Of a stretch of DNA of 64,000 bases, positions 20,506-31,226 are shown in pieces. The notes under the pieces were generated by a model. It saw only the letters and a list, made by a program, of their open reading frames with translations. It was not told where the DNA came from and did no database searches. This DNA comes from Diplonema papillatum. Lineage: Eukaryota > Euglenozoa > Diplonemea > Diplonemida > Diplonemidae. The stretch covers positions 1 through 64,000 of the forward strand of contig JAPJBO010000423.1 in NCBI GenBank assembly GCA_030068145.1, read 5' to 3'. Numbering within the stretch: position 1 is the first letter of the stretch; each line of letters opens with the position of its first letter. A program made the translations under genes and the position numbers.

Positions 20506-21282
20506 ATGGTACGGAGGCTGGTGGTGCTCGACTACTGCGGCACCCTTTGCCCGTCGGTGTGCCGATTCGACGTCGGGTACTGGCTCAAGCGAAGCGGGTT
20601 GTCGACGCTCGGGTTCACGGAGAAGAGCTACTGGAAGTTCGTCTCGGACACGTGGGAGGACGCTGCCGTGGCGGGAACCCCGTTCCAGGCCCTGCTGCGC
20701 GCCGAAGCGGCCGGCGGGGCGAAGGCCGCGGCCGGCGCCGACGTCGACGCCGCGGTCTCGTCGTTCGTCGAGGCGTACTGGAACGCGCACATCGTCCACC
20801 CCTTGTGGTTCGAAGCCGGGGCGCTGCCGCCGGCGGCGCGCGTGCTGCTGGCGGTGTCCGCCGTGCTCCGGGCGCCGAAGAAGAGCCCGGCCTTCTGGGA
20901 AACCCTGCTGTACCACGAGGCCCTGCAGACCAACGCGATTGTAGTGGCCACCGACCACTACTCCGACGCGTGCGAGCCGCTGGCGAGGCACCTTGGCTCC
21001 GACCGGACCGAGGTGTTGTCGCGTGTGCACCGCACGCCGGCAAGAGCGGACCAGTTCCCGTACGACGAAGTCGTCGTCGTCGACGACTTCGGCGCGGCTG
21101 AGCGGCCTGCGGCGTGCTACCCGGAACGATCCGCTGAAACCGAACGTGTCTTGCGAAGCGTGCTGCCGGCTGGGGTCACCCTGCGCATCGTCCGCTTCAC
21201 GCCTGGCAACCTTGACAACGTGGGCGGTGCCATCGAGGAGGCCATGGCTCAGCTGAATCCCCACAACGGGTGTTCCGGCTAA
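20506..21282 (+). CDS. HAD-superfamily protein (haloacid dehalogenase-like fold)
   Basis: A 258-residue protein. The ATG at 20506 is the first ATG of the frame and starts directly at the fold (MVRRLVVLDYCGTL). Motif I is DYCGTL at residues 9-14, motif II is VVATD with Thr149, and motif IV is VVVVDDF with Asp193-Asp194. These lie in the right order and spacing for a HAD hydrolase with a helical cap between motifs I and II (residues about 20-140). The second motif I Asp (D+2), the acid/base of HAD phosphatases, is Cys11, so a classic phosphatase reaction is doubtful; dehalogenase-type members also lack that Asp. The substrate cannot be told. Codon use is strongly G/C in third positions, like the CFAP52 gene downstream. 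Confidence 0.75.
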   Translation: MVRRLVVLDYCGTLCPSVCRFDVGYWLKRSGLSTLGFTEKSYWKFVSDTWEDAAVAGTPFQALLRAEAAGGAKAAAGADVDAAVSSFVEAYWNAHIVHPLWFEAGALPPAARVLLAVSAVLRAPKKSPAFWETLLYHEALQTNAIVVATDHYSDACEPLARHLGSDRTEVLSRVHRTPARADQFPYDEVVVVDDFGAAERPAACYPERSAETERVLRSVLPAGVTLRIVRFTPGNLDNVGGAIEEAMAQLNPHNGCSG

Positions 21283-22190
21283 ACACACTACCGCTTTTGG
21301 CCCCCGAGGTTTGAAGCTACCGTCTTGGAATAGTGCTGTTGCGCTGGAGCTCTGCAGCCTTCCCAAGCAAGATCAAACTAAAAAATGGTCCAGCCCACCA
21401 ACCAGAACCGGATCGGTACAGGCAGCGCTTGAGAGAAGACTACGCGACGGAGCAGACGGCTACATGCAGTTTCTAACACACCGAAGTGATCCTAAGTTGC
21501 CTTGGCGAAACGAATGCTTGTGGAGCTGAACTCAGGCCACCGGTCAGCAAGTAAACGTATCCGACCTGGCACAGAAGGCACACGGTGGCTATCGGTTAAC
21601 TGCGTCGCGCACTCACAGAATTAACAGCATGCACTTGGAACCCAGTGTCCTGGACAAGAATAATGCTGCACGAACGCAGGAAGTGACGAATATCCTCGGG
21701 CTGTTTCAAAAGCTCTCTCCAAGTTCCAGGTGCAGTTTGCAGACAACGACGGTAACACGAACTGCACTGTGCGCATGACGCTTTGAATCCAACTGGCGCC
21801 CGTTGCTTTTAGCCCCTCCCGTAGCGTCCTTGGAGTAGGCTGCCACATGAGTTGCCAGTCGCGCGTTCGACCAGTTTGAATGGGTTCTCGTAGATGTGCG
21901 TCTCTCCGCAATGAGCGCCATCAGGGTATCTTTGAATACAACTGTTTTTGCACAGTACAATCAATTCTTACTACCCCATGGGTTTCCGTGCCCCCGTACA
22001 CACAGGGAACCGATTTCAAGCGGCACTGCAAGAGTTTTCGCGCTGCCCCCAGTTTTCGATTCGTTACTTTCCGTGGGATTCCGGTGCTTGCGTGACACAA
22101 GAAAATAGTCGGGAAGTTCGTTCTCTCAACACAAGAGTAATGGAATCGACTATATGTTTGTACTTGTCGATGCGCCGGAGTGCGTTCACT
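21283..22190. other. no gene recognised between HAD gene and CFAP52
   Basis: No supported gene. ORFs under 120 codons on both strands have no signature. Confidence 0.5.
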
Positions 22191-22194
22191 GCAA

Positions 22195-22370
22195 GCTACA
22201 CTGCGAAGTTCGGCACCTGCGTTGCGGAAAGACGACTGGGACTTCTTTGCCGCCGGCGGCAGCGCCGACGCGGCCGACATCCCCAGCGGTCACCTTTGCG
22301 TGAGGCGGTTGGACTGCTGTGTGTGTTTCCTCGAGCGGCCGGTGACTTGTTCCTGCTCGGCCGGGCGTAA
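22195..22370 (+). pseudogene. decayed copy of CFAP52 exon 1
   Basis: The segment from GCGAAGTTCGGCACCTGCGTTGCGG to about 22370 follows exon 1 (22665-22845) closely: AAGTTCGGCA-CTGCGTTGCGG, GCGGCCGACATCC, GGCGGTTGGACTGCTGTGT and CGGCCGGTG all recur, but with frame-breaking changes. It sits about 470 bp upstream of the real exon, so it is a relic of a partial tandem duplication. Confidence 0.7.
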
Positions 22371-22598
22371 GTCCGTACGTGGTGTATGAGACTTGGTGAA
22401 CGACGGGTCAGCCTCGGGGCAGAACGTACTGGCACCAACAGGTAAGTTGCGCTACACAAGATCAAACTGTTAGCCTTGACCGAGCAGAAAAGGCCCCCGA
22501 ACTCACAACCCCAACTCCAGACCGTGCCTGCAAAGGAAGTCGCCACCTCAGGGTGGGCCAGTCCGACACTTGCCATCGTTGGGCAAACGGACAGCAAA

Positions 22599-24086
22599 AT
22601 GTTGCAGCAAGGCGGGGTGCGTCCGCTGCCAGCTATCGAGCTTGAGCACACGATCGGGTACAACGCGAAGTTCGGCAACTGCGTTGCGGGGAAAGGTGGC
22701 CGGTATTTCTATGCCGCGGGCGGCAGCGTGGTCGGGACCGATGCGGCGGACATCCACAGCGAGCAGCTCTTCCTGAGAGCGACCGAAGAGGCGGTCGGCC
22801 TGCTGTGTCTTTCTTCCAGCGGCCGGTGGCTGGTCGCTGCGCAGACGGCGGGCGCGAATCCGGACGTGGTCCTGTGGGACATGGAAACCAAGGCGCTGGC
22901 CTTTCGCATTACCGAGCACGAGGGCGGCGTCTCTGCGGTCTCGATGACAGCCGACGAGTATCTCCTCCTCACCGTCGGAGTAGACCGGCGCGTCATCGTG
23001 TGGGATGTCGCTACCGGCCAGATCGTGTCCATCACGTCCCTGCCAGCAACGAGTGACAACCCCGAGGTGTGTTGAGCTTTGTCGACAACAAACAGCTATA
23101 CAAAAGAAGCAGGAGTTTCTGCTCTTCGTATTGTCTGACGAGAACTGCCTAGAAGAAAGGGAGAAGTAAGAACACGTCTTCGTAACTGATAGCACTAGCG
23201 CAAGGGAATGTTGAGTCACTGCCTTAACCCGGGAAAACTTGAGTTTTTCTTTGAACCCACCACACCCTGAAGGCTGTGTTAAGTTCTCTAATCGACTTTT
23301 CGTGGTGCATCAACTCCCTCAGTGAAACTGTGAAAGTCCGTGGTTCTGTCTTTGTTCTTAGGGGGAATCTTGTCAAAAAACCAGCATCTTTTGAGGTTAA
23401 GTCGGCAGAATGGCCACCAGCTTTCCGGAATGTGTCAGAAAGTGTCAGAATGTACCAGAATGACCACCAACTGTTCAGAAATAGTCAACCCGCCTAAAGC
23501 ATACCACATGCTCGAAAGACATGGAGGGAACGGTCATGTGCCAATGAAAATGCAAAAGTCAAGTCCGTTCCTCTGTTCCAGATCCGAGTTAGCATACTCG
23601 TATGCGCTCGATCAAATGGTCAAGGTAATCGGGAAGACACGATGGTGGAAGTCATGTTGACAAGGTTCCCGGAAAAGACGCGGCCCTGTCCAGATTTTGC
23701 TATTCTAAGGCTTGCGTGTCTTGCCTGCAACTTTCACGCTCCCACGCACCCACACAGGTGACCTCGTGCGCGTGGGGCGGGCTTATTGAGAACGTGAAAC
23801 GGCAGAAGACGGGCGTGTACCAATTCGCGGTGACCGTCAGCGACAGCATCCTGCGGTACAGCCTTGACCCGTCCGACCCGGTTGCGCAGGTGAAGCTCGC
23901 GCGGACGAACATGGGCAACGTCGTCCGCCACTGGACCTGCTGCTGCTACTCGGCGGACGGTGACCTTCTCTTCGTCGGCTCCACGACGGGCGATCTCGTC
24001 GTGATACCCACCGCCGACGGCACCTCGTCAAAGACCATCTCCGTCTGCCAGTCGGGCATCCGGTTCTTAACCACCAGCCCGCCCCC

Positions 24087-24120
<34 letters not shown>

Positions 24121-26880
24121 CAGCCCCCCCAGCAAGCCCCCGGCTCCTTCCAGTACGCACGGTTCGGAGAAAACTCCCGGCGGTCGACGACGCTCTTCGT
24201 CGGCGGGCACGCGGGAGAAGTGCTCAAGTGCGCCGTGGCGGACCACGCGCAGCCGCAGGAGATCCGCGTGGCCGCGCGGGCCACTGTGTCCGGGCCGGTG
24301 AACAGCCTGGCTTGCTTCGCGGCCGCCGGCGGCGGTTTGCTGGCCGGCACCGCGACTGGTGATGTGTTCGCACTGTCTGATCAGCTCGAGCCGCGTCGGC
24401 TGTCGGCGGCGCCGCAGGGCGGCGTGACGTGCCTCGCGCCGCACCCGTACCAAGGCGACCGCTTCGCCACCGGCTCCGCGGACGGATCTTTCCGGATCTG
24501 GGACCTCTCGACGTACCTCGAGGTCTGCAAGAGCGGCATCGTGACGGGGGCTGGCCGGCGGGCGCGGGGCTCCGCGGCCAAGCAGGGGTCCGGGGCATTC
24601 GTGTCGGCGGGCGCGCCCGCGGCGCCGGCCCACCCGACCGCGCTGGAATACGTCGGGCAGACCGATACCGCGATCACGGGCTGGTCCGACGGCGCCTTCC
24701 GGTGCTTCGACACGGTCCACGACGAGCTGCACTGGGAAACCCGAGACCGCCACCGCGGCGCCGTGACCGGCATCGTCATTCCGTCAACGCTTCGGTACGC
24801 GCGTCTTTTTTTTATGGTAACAAGCTTGCTTGTCTATATCAAAAAGTGTCGGATGGCAGCGTGCTGTGTTAAATCACTCAAAACAGGGTTTACACACGTA
24901 CGCACAAACAAAGCACCTGCTTTGTAGGAAATGCTTGAGGAGACTGCCAGTTGCGGTAGATCAAAGGAGGTAAATGTGCTGTAGCCCACACGAAACACAG
25001 GTAAATCTGGGTTTAGTGGCGGGCGTAAGCGTTCAACAATGTGTGAGGAAACTGAACCGCCCAAGTAGGACCTTCTGATCATGATCATTTGCCAAATTTG
25101 CCACCTGAAACCACGTCCAGGATTTGGGCTCAGGGTAGTGCGGTCAACAAAAAACATTATGTCGTTCGAACGAACTGATGCGGTCGCCCTCGAAAAGAAA
25201 GGTGATGGGGGTGGACGTTCCGTCCGCTTTCTTCTTCGAGAGGAAGAACCCGGCTGCCCAACAGGTCGTCGATTGGGCGGAACGCGCCACGGGCCTGAAG
25301 GAGCAAGCGCTCAGGGCCCTCCTCGAAGCCCCTGCTTTGTAGAAAATGCTTGAGAATACTGCGAGTTGCGTTAGATCAAAGGAGGTAAATGTGCTGTAGC
25401 CCACACGAAACACAGGTAAATCTGGGTTTAGTGGCGGGCGTAAGCGTTCAACAAAAAAGACCCACTTTCTAGTTGTATTGTTTTCTCCCCCTTCGAAATG
25501 AGCACAAGGCAGTCCCTCGAGTATTTTACATAAGCGCCAGCTTGAAAAGAAATGCTCGACGATGCTGCCCGACGAAGAACAGAAGGGATCCCAACGTGCT
25601 GCACGGACGTGAGGTCATGCGGGTCTACCCCTACACGGCAAATCACACAAACACAACAGGTCAAAGTCCTGAGAGAGAAAACAACACACGGTGGTGTGAG
25701 CGAAGAACAAATCAGATTGTGTTTGTATTGTATTTGCCCCTTACCTCTATATTTCCTCCATTCCATTCGGAGTCGAAGCAGCTACGTCGTGTATTTCGTA
25801 GTGACAATGCATTGTAAACACGAAAGAGAACGCCGGCAGCGTGTTTGGGAGAAGATTAGCTTAACGAGCATATTCCCTCACTATCATCCACTAGCAGGCT
25901 AATCCTCCCCCGGCACGTACAAACACACACACGCCTATTCTTTTTTCATTTTGTATAAGCACCTGCTTTGTAGGAAATACTTGAGGAGACTGCCATGCCT
26001 TGCGAAATCTCAAAGGCTGACTCCCCACTATCGCAACAATATTCCAATCTCAAAGGAGGTAAATGCTGTAGCCCACACGAACCACAGGTATATCCGGGTT
26101 TAGAGGCGGGGGTAAGCGCTCAACAACGAGACATTGCAATGTGTTCCAAAAATGTAAGCCTGAGCAATGAGCGAACCAACACCATACTCAAGATCATGTC
26201 ACTGCCACAGTTTACGTGTCCGTGCTTCACATGGAGATCCCTAACTCAAGACATACCAGGCGCTAGCATCAGTTCCCACAGCACCCAAATTCCACACCGC
26301 CAGGTTCTTTGTCACCTCCGACTCGACGGGCGAAGTCAAGATGTGGGACATGAAGAACCGCGTCCTGGCGCGGGAGTTCAAGCAGCACCAGTCAGCGATT
26401 ACAGGGCTCGAGATGTTCGCGGACGGGGCGCACGTGATGTCCGCTTCGCGGGACCGGTCAGTGCTGTCGTGGAACGTCGAGACGGGCCAAAGAGTCGCGA
26501 CGAACATGCTGCCAAACGGACAGATCCACAGCCTGTTCCTCTGTGCGAACCAGCAGAACTTCATCACCGTCGGCTCCGACAAGCGGGTGTCGCTGTGGGA
26601 CACCCGCCAGCACGAACCCTGCCGCCAAGTCGCGGTTTGCGAGTCGCAGACGGCGGACGTGACGCCGCATGCCGTCGCCGGGTCGCCTTGCGGCCGGTAC
26701 TTCGCCGTCGGCGGCACCGACCAAGCGGTTACGCTGTGGGACTTCGCGGCGTTCTGCCCGGTGCAGGTTGCCGCGGGGCACTCCGGCACCGTCAGCCGCA
26801 TCCGGTTTTCGCCGGACAACAAGCAGATCCTGTCGTGCGCCGCCGACGCGTGCGTCAACGTGTGGAACTTCTACACGTAG
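22599..26880 (+). CDS. CFAP52: cilia- and flagella-associated protein 52 (WD40 repeat), 3 exons
   Basis: Proposed exons are 22599-23066, 23758-24794 and 26304-26880, joined by GT-AG introns (phases 0 and 2) to 693 codons plus stop. ATG 22599 gives MLQQGGVRPLP followed by IELEHTIGYNA, matching the family start. Successive WD-type blades include VVLWDMETKAL, VIVWDVATG, FRIWDLSTYLEV, TAITGWSDGAFRCFDTVH, GEVKMWDMKNRVLAREF, VSLWDTRQHE, VTLWDFAAF, and the terminal GHSGTVSRIRFSPDNK followed by CVNVWNFYT. The blade order, the GWSDG blade and the end agree with CFAP52/WDR16, a microtubule inner protein of the axonemal doublet. The human protein is about 620 residues; the extra length here is mostly a Gln/Pro insertion (CAG run at 24088-24120) and a Gly/Ala insertion in exon 2. 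The gene implies the organism builds motile cilia. Confidence 0.85.
23067..23757 (+). other. CFAP52 intron 1
   Basis: Donor GAG|GTGTGT and acceptor CACACAG|GTG keep the frame (phase 0) and join two parts that are contiguous in the family (NPE|VTSCAWGG). No gene inside. Confidence 0.75.
24909..25050 (+). repeat. dispersed repeat copy a
   Basis: AGCACCTGCTTTGTAGGAAATGC... through GGTAAATCTGGGTTTAGTGG and GGCGTAAGCGTTCAACAA. Truncated at its 3' side compared with the copy at 37147. Confidence 0.85.
25328..25600 (+). repeat. dispersed repeat copy b plus a diverged relative
   Basis: A nearly full-length copy from AGCCCCTGCTTTGTAG to GTCCCTCGAGTATTTT (about 25515), followed at once by a diverged start (ATAAGCGCCAGCTTGAAAAG) of another copy. 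Confidence 0.8.
25954..26125 (+). repeat. dispersed repeat copy c
   Basis: TTGTATAAGCACCTGCTTTG start followed by a rearranged body (insertion around 26000-26050) and GGCGGGGGTAAGCGCTCAAC. Confidence 0.8.
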
Positions 26881-27108
26881 CTGCGGAGCCAAGGTCGCAG
26901 GCAGTCTTTGTCCTGCGGCCGATACTTCGCCGTCGGCGGCACCGACTAGGCGGTTACGCTGTGGGACTTCGCGGCGTTCTGCCCGGTGCAGGTTGCCGCG
27001 GGGCACTCGGGCACCGTCAGCCGCATCCGGTTTTCGCCGGACAACAAGCAAATCCTGTCGTGCGCCGCCGACGCGTGCGTCAACGTGTGGAACTTCTACA
27101 CGTAGCGG
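26881..27108 (+). pseudogene. decayed copy 1 of the CFAP52 last exon
   Basis: Repeats the end of exon 3 from CTGCGGCCGATACTTCGCCG to AACTTCTACACGTAG, with an in-frame TAG inside (GGCACCGACTAGGCG). It follows the real stop codon directly. Confidence 0.85.
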
Positions 27109-27558
27109 CGGAGCCAAGCGGTGTCCCACACCAAACTCCCCCGCGGCTACTTCGCGAAACAAAGGTGCAGCCTTCACGCGCGGACCTACAGGTGGTTGTC
27201 GATCCACAGCCTGTTCCTCTGCGCGAACCAGCAGAACTTCATCACCGTTGGCTCCGACAAGCGGGTGTCGCTGTGGGACACCCGCCAGCACGAACCCTGC
27301 CGCCAAGTCGCGGTTTGCGAGTCGCAGACGGCGGACGTGACGCCGCATGCCGTCGCCGGGTCGCCTTGCGGCCGGTACTTCGCCGTCGGCGGCACCGACC
27401 AAGCGGTTGCGCTGTGGGACTTCGCGGCGTTCTGCCCGGTGCAGGTTGCCGCGGGGCACTCCGGCACCGTCAGCCGCATTCGGTTTTCGCCGGACAACAA
27501 GCAAATCCTGTCGTGCGCCGCCGACGCGTGCGTCAACGTGTGGAACTTCTATACGTAG
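27109..27558 (+). pseudogene. copy 2 of the CFAP52 last exon (intact frame, no head)
   Basis: The segment corresponding to about the last 120 residues (HSLFLCANQQNFITVGSDKR to CVNVWNFYT) is intact and ends in TAG. It is preceded by a spacer unrelated to the gene (CCCCCGCGGCTACTTCGCG). It could in theory serve as an alternative last exon, but no acceptor is obvious. Confidence 0.75.
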
Positions 27559-27870
27559 CGGCGGAGCCAAGCGGTGTTGCCTCTGCCACACCCCCCAAAC
27601 TCCCCCGCGGCTACTTCGCGAAACGAAGGCGCAGCCTTCACGCTGGACCTACATGCACAGCCTGTTCCTCTGCGCGAACTAGCAGAACTTCATCACCGTC
27701 GGCTCTAACAGCTGTGGGATACCCGCCAGCACGAACCTTGCCGCCAAGTCGCGGTTTGCGAGTCGCAGACGGCGGACGTGACGCCGCACGCGGCGGCCGA
27801 GTCGCCCTGCGGCCGAAACTTCGCCGTCGGCGGCACCGACCAAGCCGTTTCTTGCCTGGCTTTGTGATAC
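27559..27870 (+). pseudogene. copy 3 of the CFAP52 last exon, truncated
   Basis: Same spacer (CTCCCCCGCGGCTACTTCGCG), then a copy with a stop (GCGAACTAGCAG) and a deletion, breaking off at CAAGCCGTTTCTTGCC. From there to 28190 nothing is recognised. Confidence 0.8.
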
Positions 27871-28189
27871 CAGTACGCGGCAAACCATGGGCGGATCGTT
27901 TGAGCATCATCCATTTTCGGGGTCGGCGCATTTGGCAGATGTGTTGTGACGCACTCAATTGCCGGATGCCCCTTCCAACGGCCACCGTCCGGTGGATCTG
28001 AGCAATCACTCGGACACCTTACAGTCGGCTCTCCGTACCGTTAACCGCAATGGGTCTCTTAGGCTAAAAGCTCTGGCCGGCAGAACAATGTGGGTAAGGA
28101 AGTCGGCAACCTGGATCCGTAACTTCGAGAAAAGGATTGGCTCTGATGACACATCCGGGCTCAGATTGTAGGTGCTGTGAGTGGTTTAT

Positions 28190-29300
28190 CCCGTCGCCAG
28201 CCCTGCCGAGTTGAACGACGCCCTTCGTGGACGAGTCGACAACTTTGGGATCTGATGAGCGATCACTTGCTTAAGTCAGGTCTCGGTTCATCCCGCGTTC
28301 GCCATGGACCGGTCGACACCTTTGTGGAATTTTTATGAGCGATCAACTGAATGCCTTAAGGCAGCTCTCGGTTGTCCTGCGTCCGCATGGACGAGTCAAC
28401 ACCTTTTTGGGATCTGATGAGCGATCACTCGGATGCCTTAAGCCAGCTCTCGGTTCATCCCGCGTTCGCCATGGACCGGTCGACACCTTTGTGGAATTTT
28501 TATGAGCGATCAACTGAATGCCTTAAGGCAGCTCTCGGTTGTCCTGCGTCCGCATGGACGAGTCAACACCTTTTTGGGATCTGATGAGCGATCACTCGGA
28601 TGCCTTAAGCCAGCTCTCGGTTCATCCCGCGTTCGCCATGGACCGGTCGACACCTTTGTGGAATTTTTATGAGCGATCAACTGAATGCCTTAAGGCAGCT
28701 CTCGGTTGTCCTGCGTCCGCATGGACGAGTCAACACCTTTTTGGGATCTGATGAGCGATCACTCGGATGCCTTAAGCCAGCTCTCGGTTCATCCCGCGTT
28801 CGCCATGGACCGGTCGACACCTTTGTGGAATTTTTATGAGCGATCAACTGAATGCCTTAAGGCAGCTCTCGGTTGTCCTGCGTCCGCATGGACGAGTCAA
28901 CACCTTTTTGGGATCTGATGAGCGATCACTCGGATGCCTTAAGCCAGCTCTCGGTTCATCCCGCGTTCGCCATGGACCGGTCGACACCTTTGTGGAATTT
29001 TTATGAGCGATCAACTGAATGCCTTAAGGCAGCTCTCGGTTGTCCTGCGTCCGCATGGACGAGCCAACACCTTTTTGGGATCTGATGAGCTATCACTCGG
29101 ATGCCTTAAGCCAGCTCTCGGTTCATCCCGCATCCGCCGTGGACGAGTCGACACCTTTTTGGGATCTGATGAGCGATCACTCGGATGCCTTAAGCCAGCT
29201 CTCGGTTCATCCCGCATCCGCCGTGGACGAGTCGACACCTTTTTGGGATCTGATGAGCGATCACTCGGACACCTCTAAGTCAGCTCTCGGTCCGTCCCGC
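28190..29300. repeat. 167-bp satellite, about 6 units
   Basis: Exact period 167 bp over several units, each made of two related halves of about 83 bp (GAGCGATCACTCGGATGCCTTAA and GAGCGATCAACTGAATGCCTTAA). The end units (after about 29060) carry only the first half type. Repeated 70-codon ORFs are by-products. Confidence 0.93.
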
Positions 29301-30179
29301 GTCGCCAGTCTTGCTGGCGTGCGCGGGGCCGACGTCCGGATCTCAAAGGACCACAAATAGAAACCTACCACGCCGTTTGGGACTTCCACCTCACGCAGCC
29401 AACCGCGCGCGGCCGTTGTCCACCACACAAAGCGCGGCAAGCCGCAGTCCAGCAAAAGAAAAAGCTTCGGATTCCGCACCTCGAATCTTCAAACAAGGGT
29501 ATCCTGATCACCCGGGTGAACCTAGAACGATAGTAACCAGCATGAAAACAAAACTACGGGCCAGCCTGCAGGAGACGACCGCGCCACGTGTAAATATTAA
29601 GACAGTCGGCGCGCGCAAAAAGTACGGCCCCGTGGACTGGACGATTATTTCGCTTTCTTTTGTTTTTTCCGTTCTCTCCGGTGCTGCGTATCGCGGGGGC
29701 AGCTATTGTGTGTGAGCCAGGGGAGATGACACAGGCTTGCGTAATGATCGGCCAGAGCAAACTCGCATTTTTTCCGGATCGCGGATGGTACCACCTGGCT
29801 CTTAAGCTGTATGTTCTCTGGGTTCTGAGCCTGGGGGAGTGACAATCTTCAGTGGTTGCAGAAGCACACCGGCACGTGTATGTGTCTTTGCTACTCTTTC
29901 ACGGCGGAGTGTACGACCGTGAACCGTCATAGAAAGGAGGATTCCAGGCCCGATTCAGGCAGCCTATTCCGTAAGAAAGTTGTCGGAAAGCAACCGCCTG
30001 ACATCCCCCCTTACGCACTGTGAATAAGGAAGCACATTCGTTGCCGAGGGTCGACCCTTGGAGTTTGGCTTCCCCTTTCCAAGATACGATCAACACACCC
30101 CTCTCGACAGCACAAATAAAGAGAAAAATAATAACCGGCGTCACTCCCCTCCCAGCCGCTCTCGCCCCATACCCTGGGC
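29301..30179. other. no gene recognised
   Basis: Several ORFs of 60-140 codons on both strands, none with a signature. It includes the upstream region of the membrane-protein gene; an AATAAAG and A-rich stretch at about 30113-30135 precedes the ATG. Confidence 0.45.
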
Positions 30180-31226
30180 ATGCTGGATGCCAAGGGTCGC
30201 TGCGCCTGGATTGCCTCCGCGCTGGTGGTGTGCGTTGTTGTGAACGGGGACGATGAACCCGCCGACTCGAGCATTTGCTCGTCGGTCTGCATCCCGCAGG
30301 ACCGATGGAACGGCACTCATTGCCTCTTGCCAAACGACGGCGACAGCGGCAGCTCCGACCAGGTCTACCCGGGCTTCGTAGTGCTCGGGGTGCTGGCAGC
30401 TTTTTCGGTCGTCATCATCGCGGCGTACATTACTGACTACCTGCTCGACCCCGTGGACTCCCTGCCGAAACTCCCGCTGGGGATGGACCCGAACGAGCCC
30501 ACGGGCAGTTGGAAGCCGCCGAAGGCGGCGTATGTTGTGGCGGGAGATGAGGCATCGGTCTTTCCGCAGCTGAGGGAGCACTGGGAAGAGCTTGCCCGGG
30601 TGGCTCCGCCGGGGTTGGATCTGGCGGGGTTCTACAAGAGGCACCTGGGGGGCACCGGGATGCGGATCGAAGGCGACCCGCAGAGGGGCCTGCAGCTGCT
30701 CGAAATGCAGAACGGCGACCGGTTGTGGTTCCCGTCCAGCTCCCTGCGCCCGGCCGCGGCGGGCGGCGGGCCGGCGGCGGCGGTGGCGTCGGACGGCAAC
30801 CCGCACGAAGCGGTCGGCTCGTCGCACGCGTCGCCGCTTGCGGCTGGTCCGCTGAGTGCGCTGGGCGGGCTGTCGGACCAGCAGTCCACGCCCGTGGTGG
30901 CCCCTTCGGCGGGCCCCGACGGCTTGATCTCGCGCCTCCGGCAGCAACAGCTGCAGGCAGTGCAACAACAACAACCACAGCTGCAGCAACAGCTGCAGCA
31001 GCAACTACAACAACAGCAACCAGGGGAACAGCAGCAGCAGCAGCAGCAGCAGCGGGTGCGTACGATCCCTTCGCCGCCGCCTGGGTCGCCGCCGCTGCAG
31101 GTGCACAGCCCGTCGGCGGTGCGTCTGTCGGCGTCCCCAATATCTGCGACGCAGCCCGACCCGGCGAAGCCGCCTCGCGTCCGCGTGAAGAGAGACCTGG
31201 CCGAAGACACGGACAGCGACGACTGA
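30180..31226 (+). CDS. single-pass membrane protein with poly-Q cytoplasmic tail
   Basis: A 348-residue protein, ATG at 30180. Residues 1-23 form a signal peptide (WIASALVVCVVVNG). A short extracellular part has SSICSSVCIP and an NGT glycosylation site. A transmembrane helix lies at about residues 63-84 (FVVLGVLAAFSVVIIAAYI). The following 120 residues look folded and include LREHWEELARVAPP and GLDLAGFYKRHLGG. Residues about 250-290 are Gln-rich, and the end is Pro/Ser-rich then basic-acidic (RVRVKRDLAEDTDSDD). No family is recognised. Codon use is G/C-rich as in CFAP52, supporting a host gene. The predicted topology is type I. Confidence 0.75.
   Translation: MLDAKGRCAWIASALVVCVVVNGDDEPADSSICSSVCIPQDRWNGTHCLLPNDGDSGSSDQVYPGFVVLGVLAAFSVVIIAAYITDYLLDPVDSLPKLPLGMDPNEPTGSWKPPKAAYVVAGDEASVFPQLREHWEELARVAPPGLDLAGFYKRHLGGTGMRIEGDPQRGLQLLEMQNGDRLWFPSSSLRPAAAGGGPAAAVASDGNPHEAVGSSHASPLAAGPLSALGGLSDQQSTPVVAPSAGPDGLISRLRQQQLQAVQQQQPQLQQQLQQQLQQQQPGEQQQQQQQQRVRTIPSPPPGSPPLQVHSPSAVRLSASPISATQPDPAKPPRVRVKRDLAEDTDSDD

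Larger units (their letters stand above)
24795..26303 (+). other. CFAP52 intron 2, invaded by dispersed repeats
   Basis: Donor CTTCG|GTACGC and acceptor CCGCCAG|GTTC join STL-R-FFVTSDSTGEVKMWD in frame (phase 2), as expected between two WD blades. The 1.5-kb intron holds three or more partial copies of the dispersed repeat that also forms the ends of the 37.1-39.2 kb element. Confidence 0.7.

Noticed and set aside
25995-28001. 668-codon plus-strand ORF and 377-codon minus-strand ORF over CFAP52 exon 3 copies
   Set aside because: They are out-of-frame shadows of the repeated WD40 exon; the true frame matches CFAP52 and ends at 26880.
28250-29290. CTGATGAG in each 167-bp unit, as in a hammerhead ribozyme core
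   Set aside because: The conserved GAAA after stem II and a cleavage-site helix are missing in the units, so no hammerhead can be formed.
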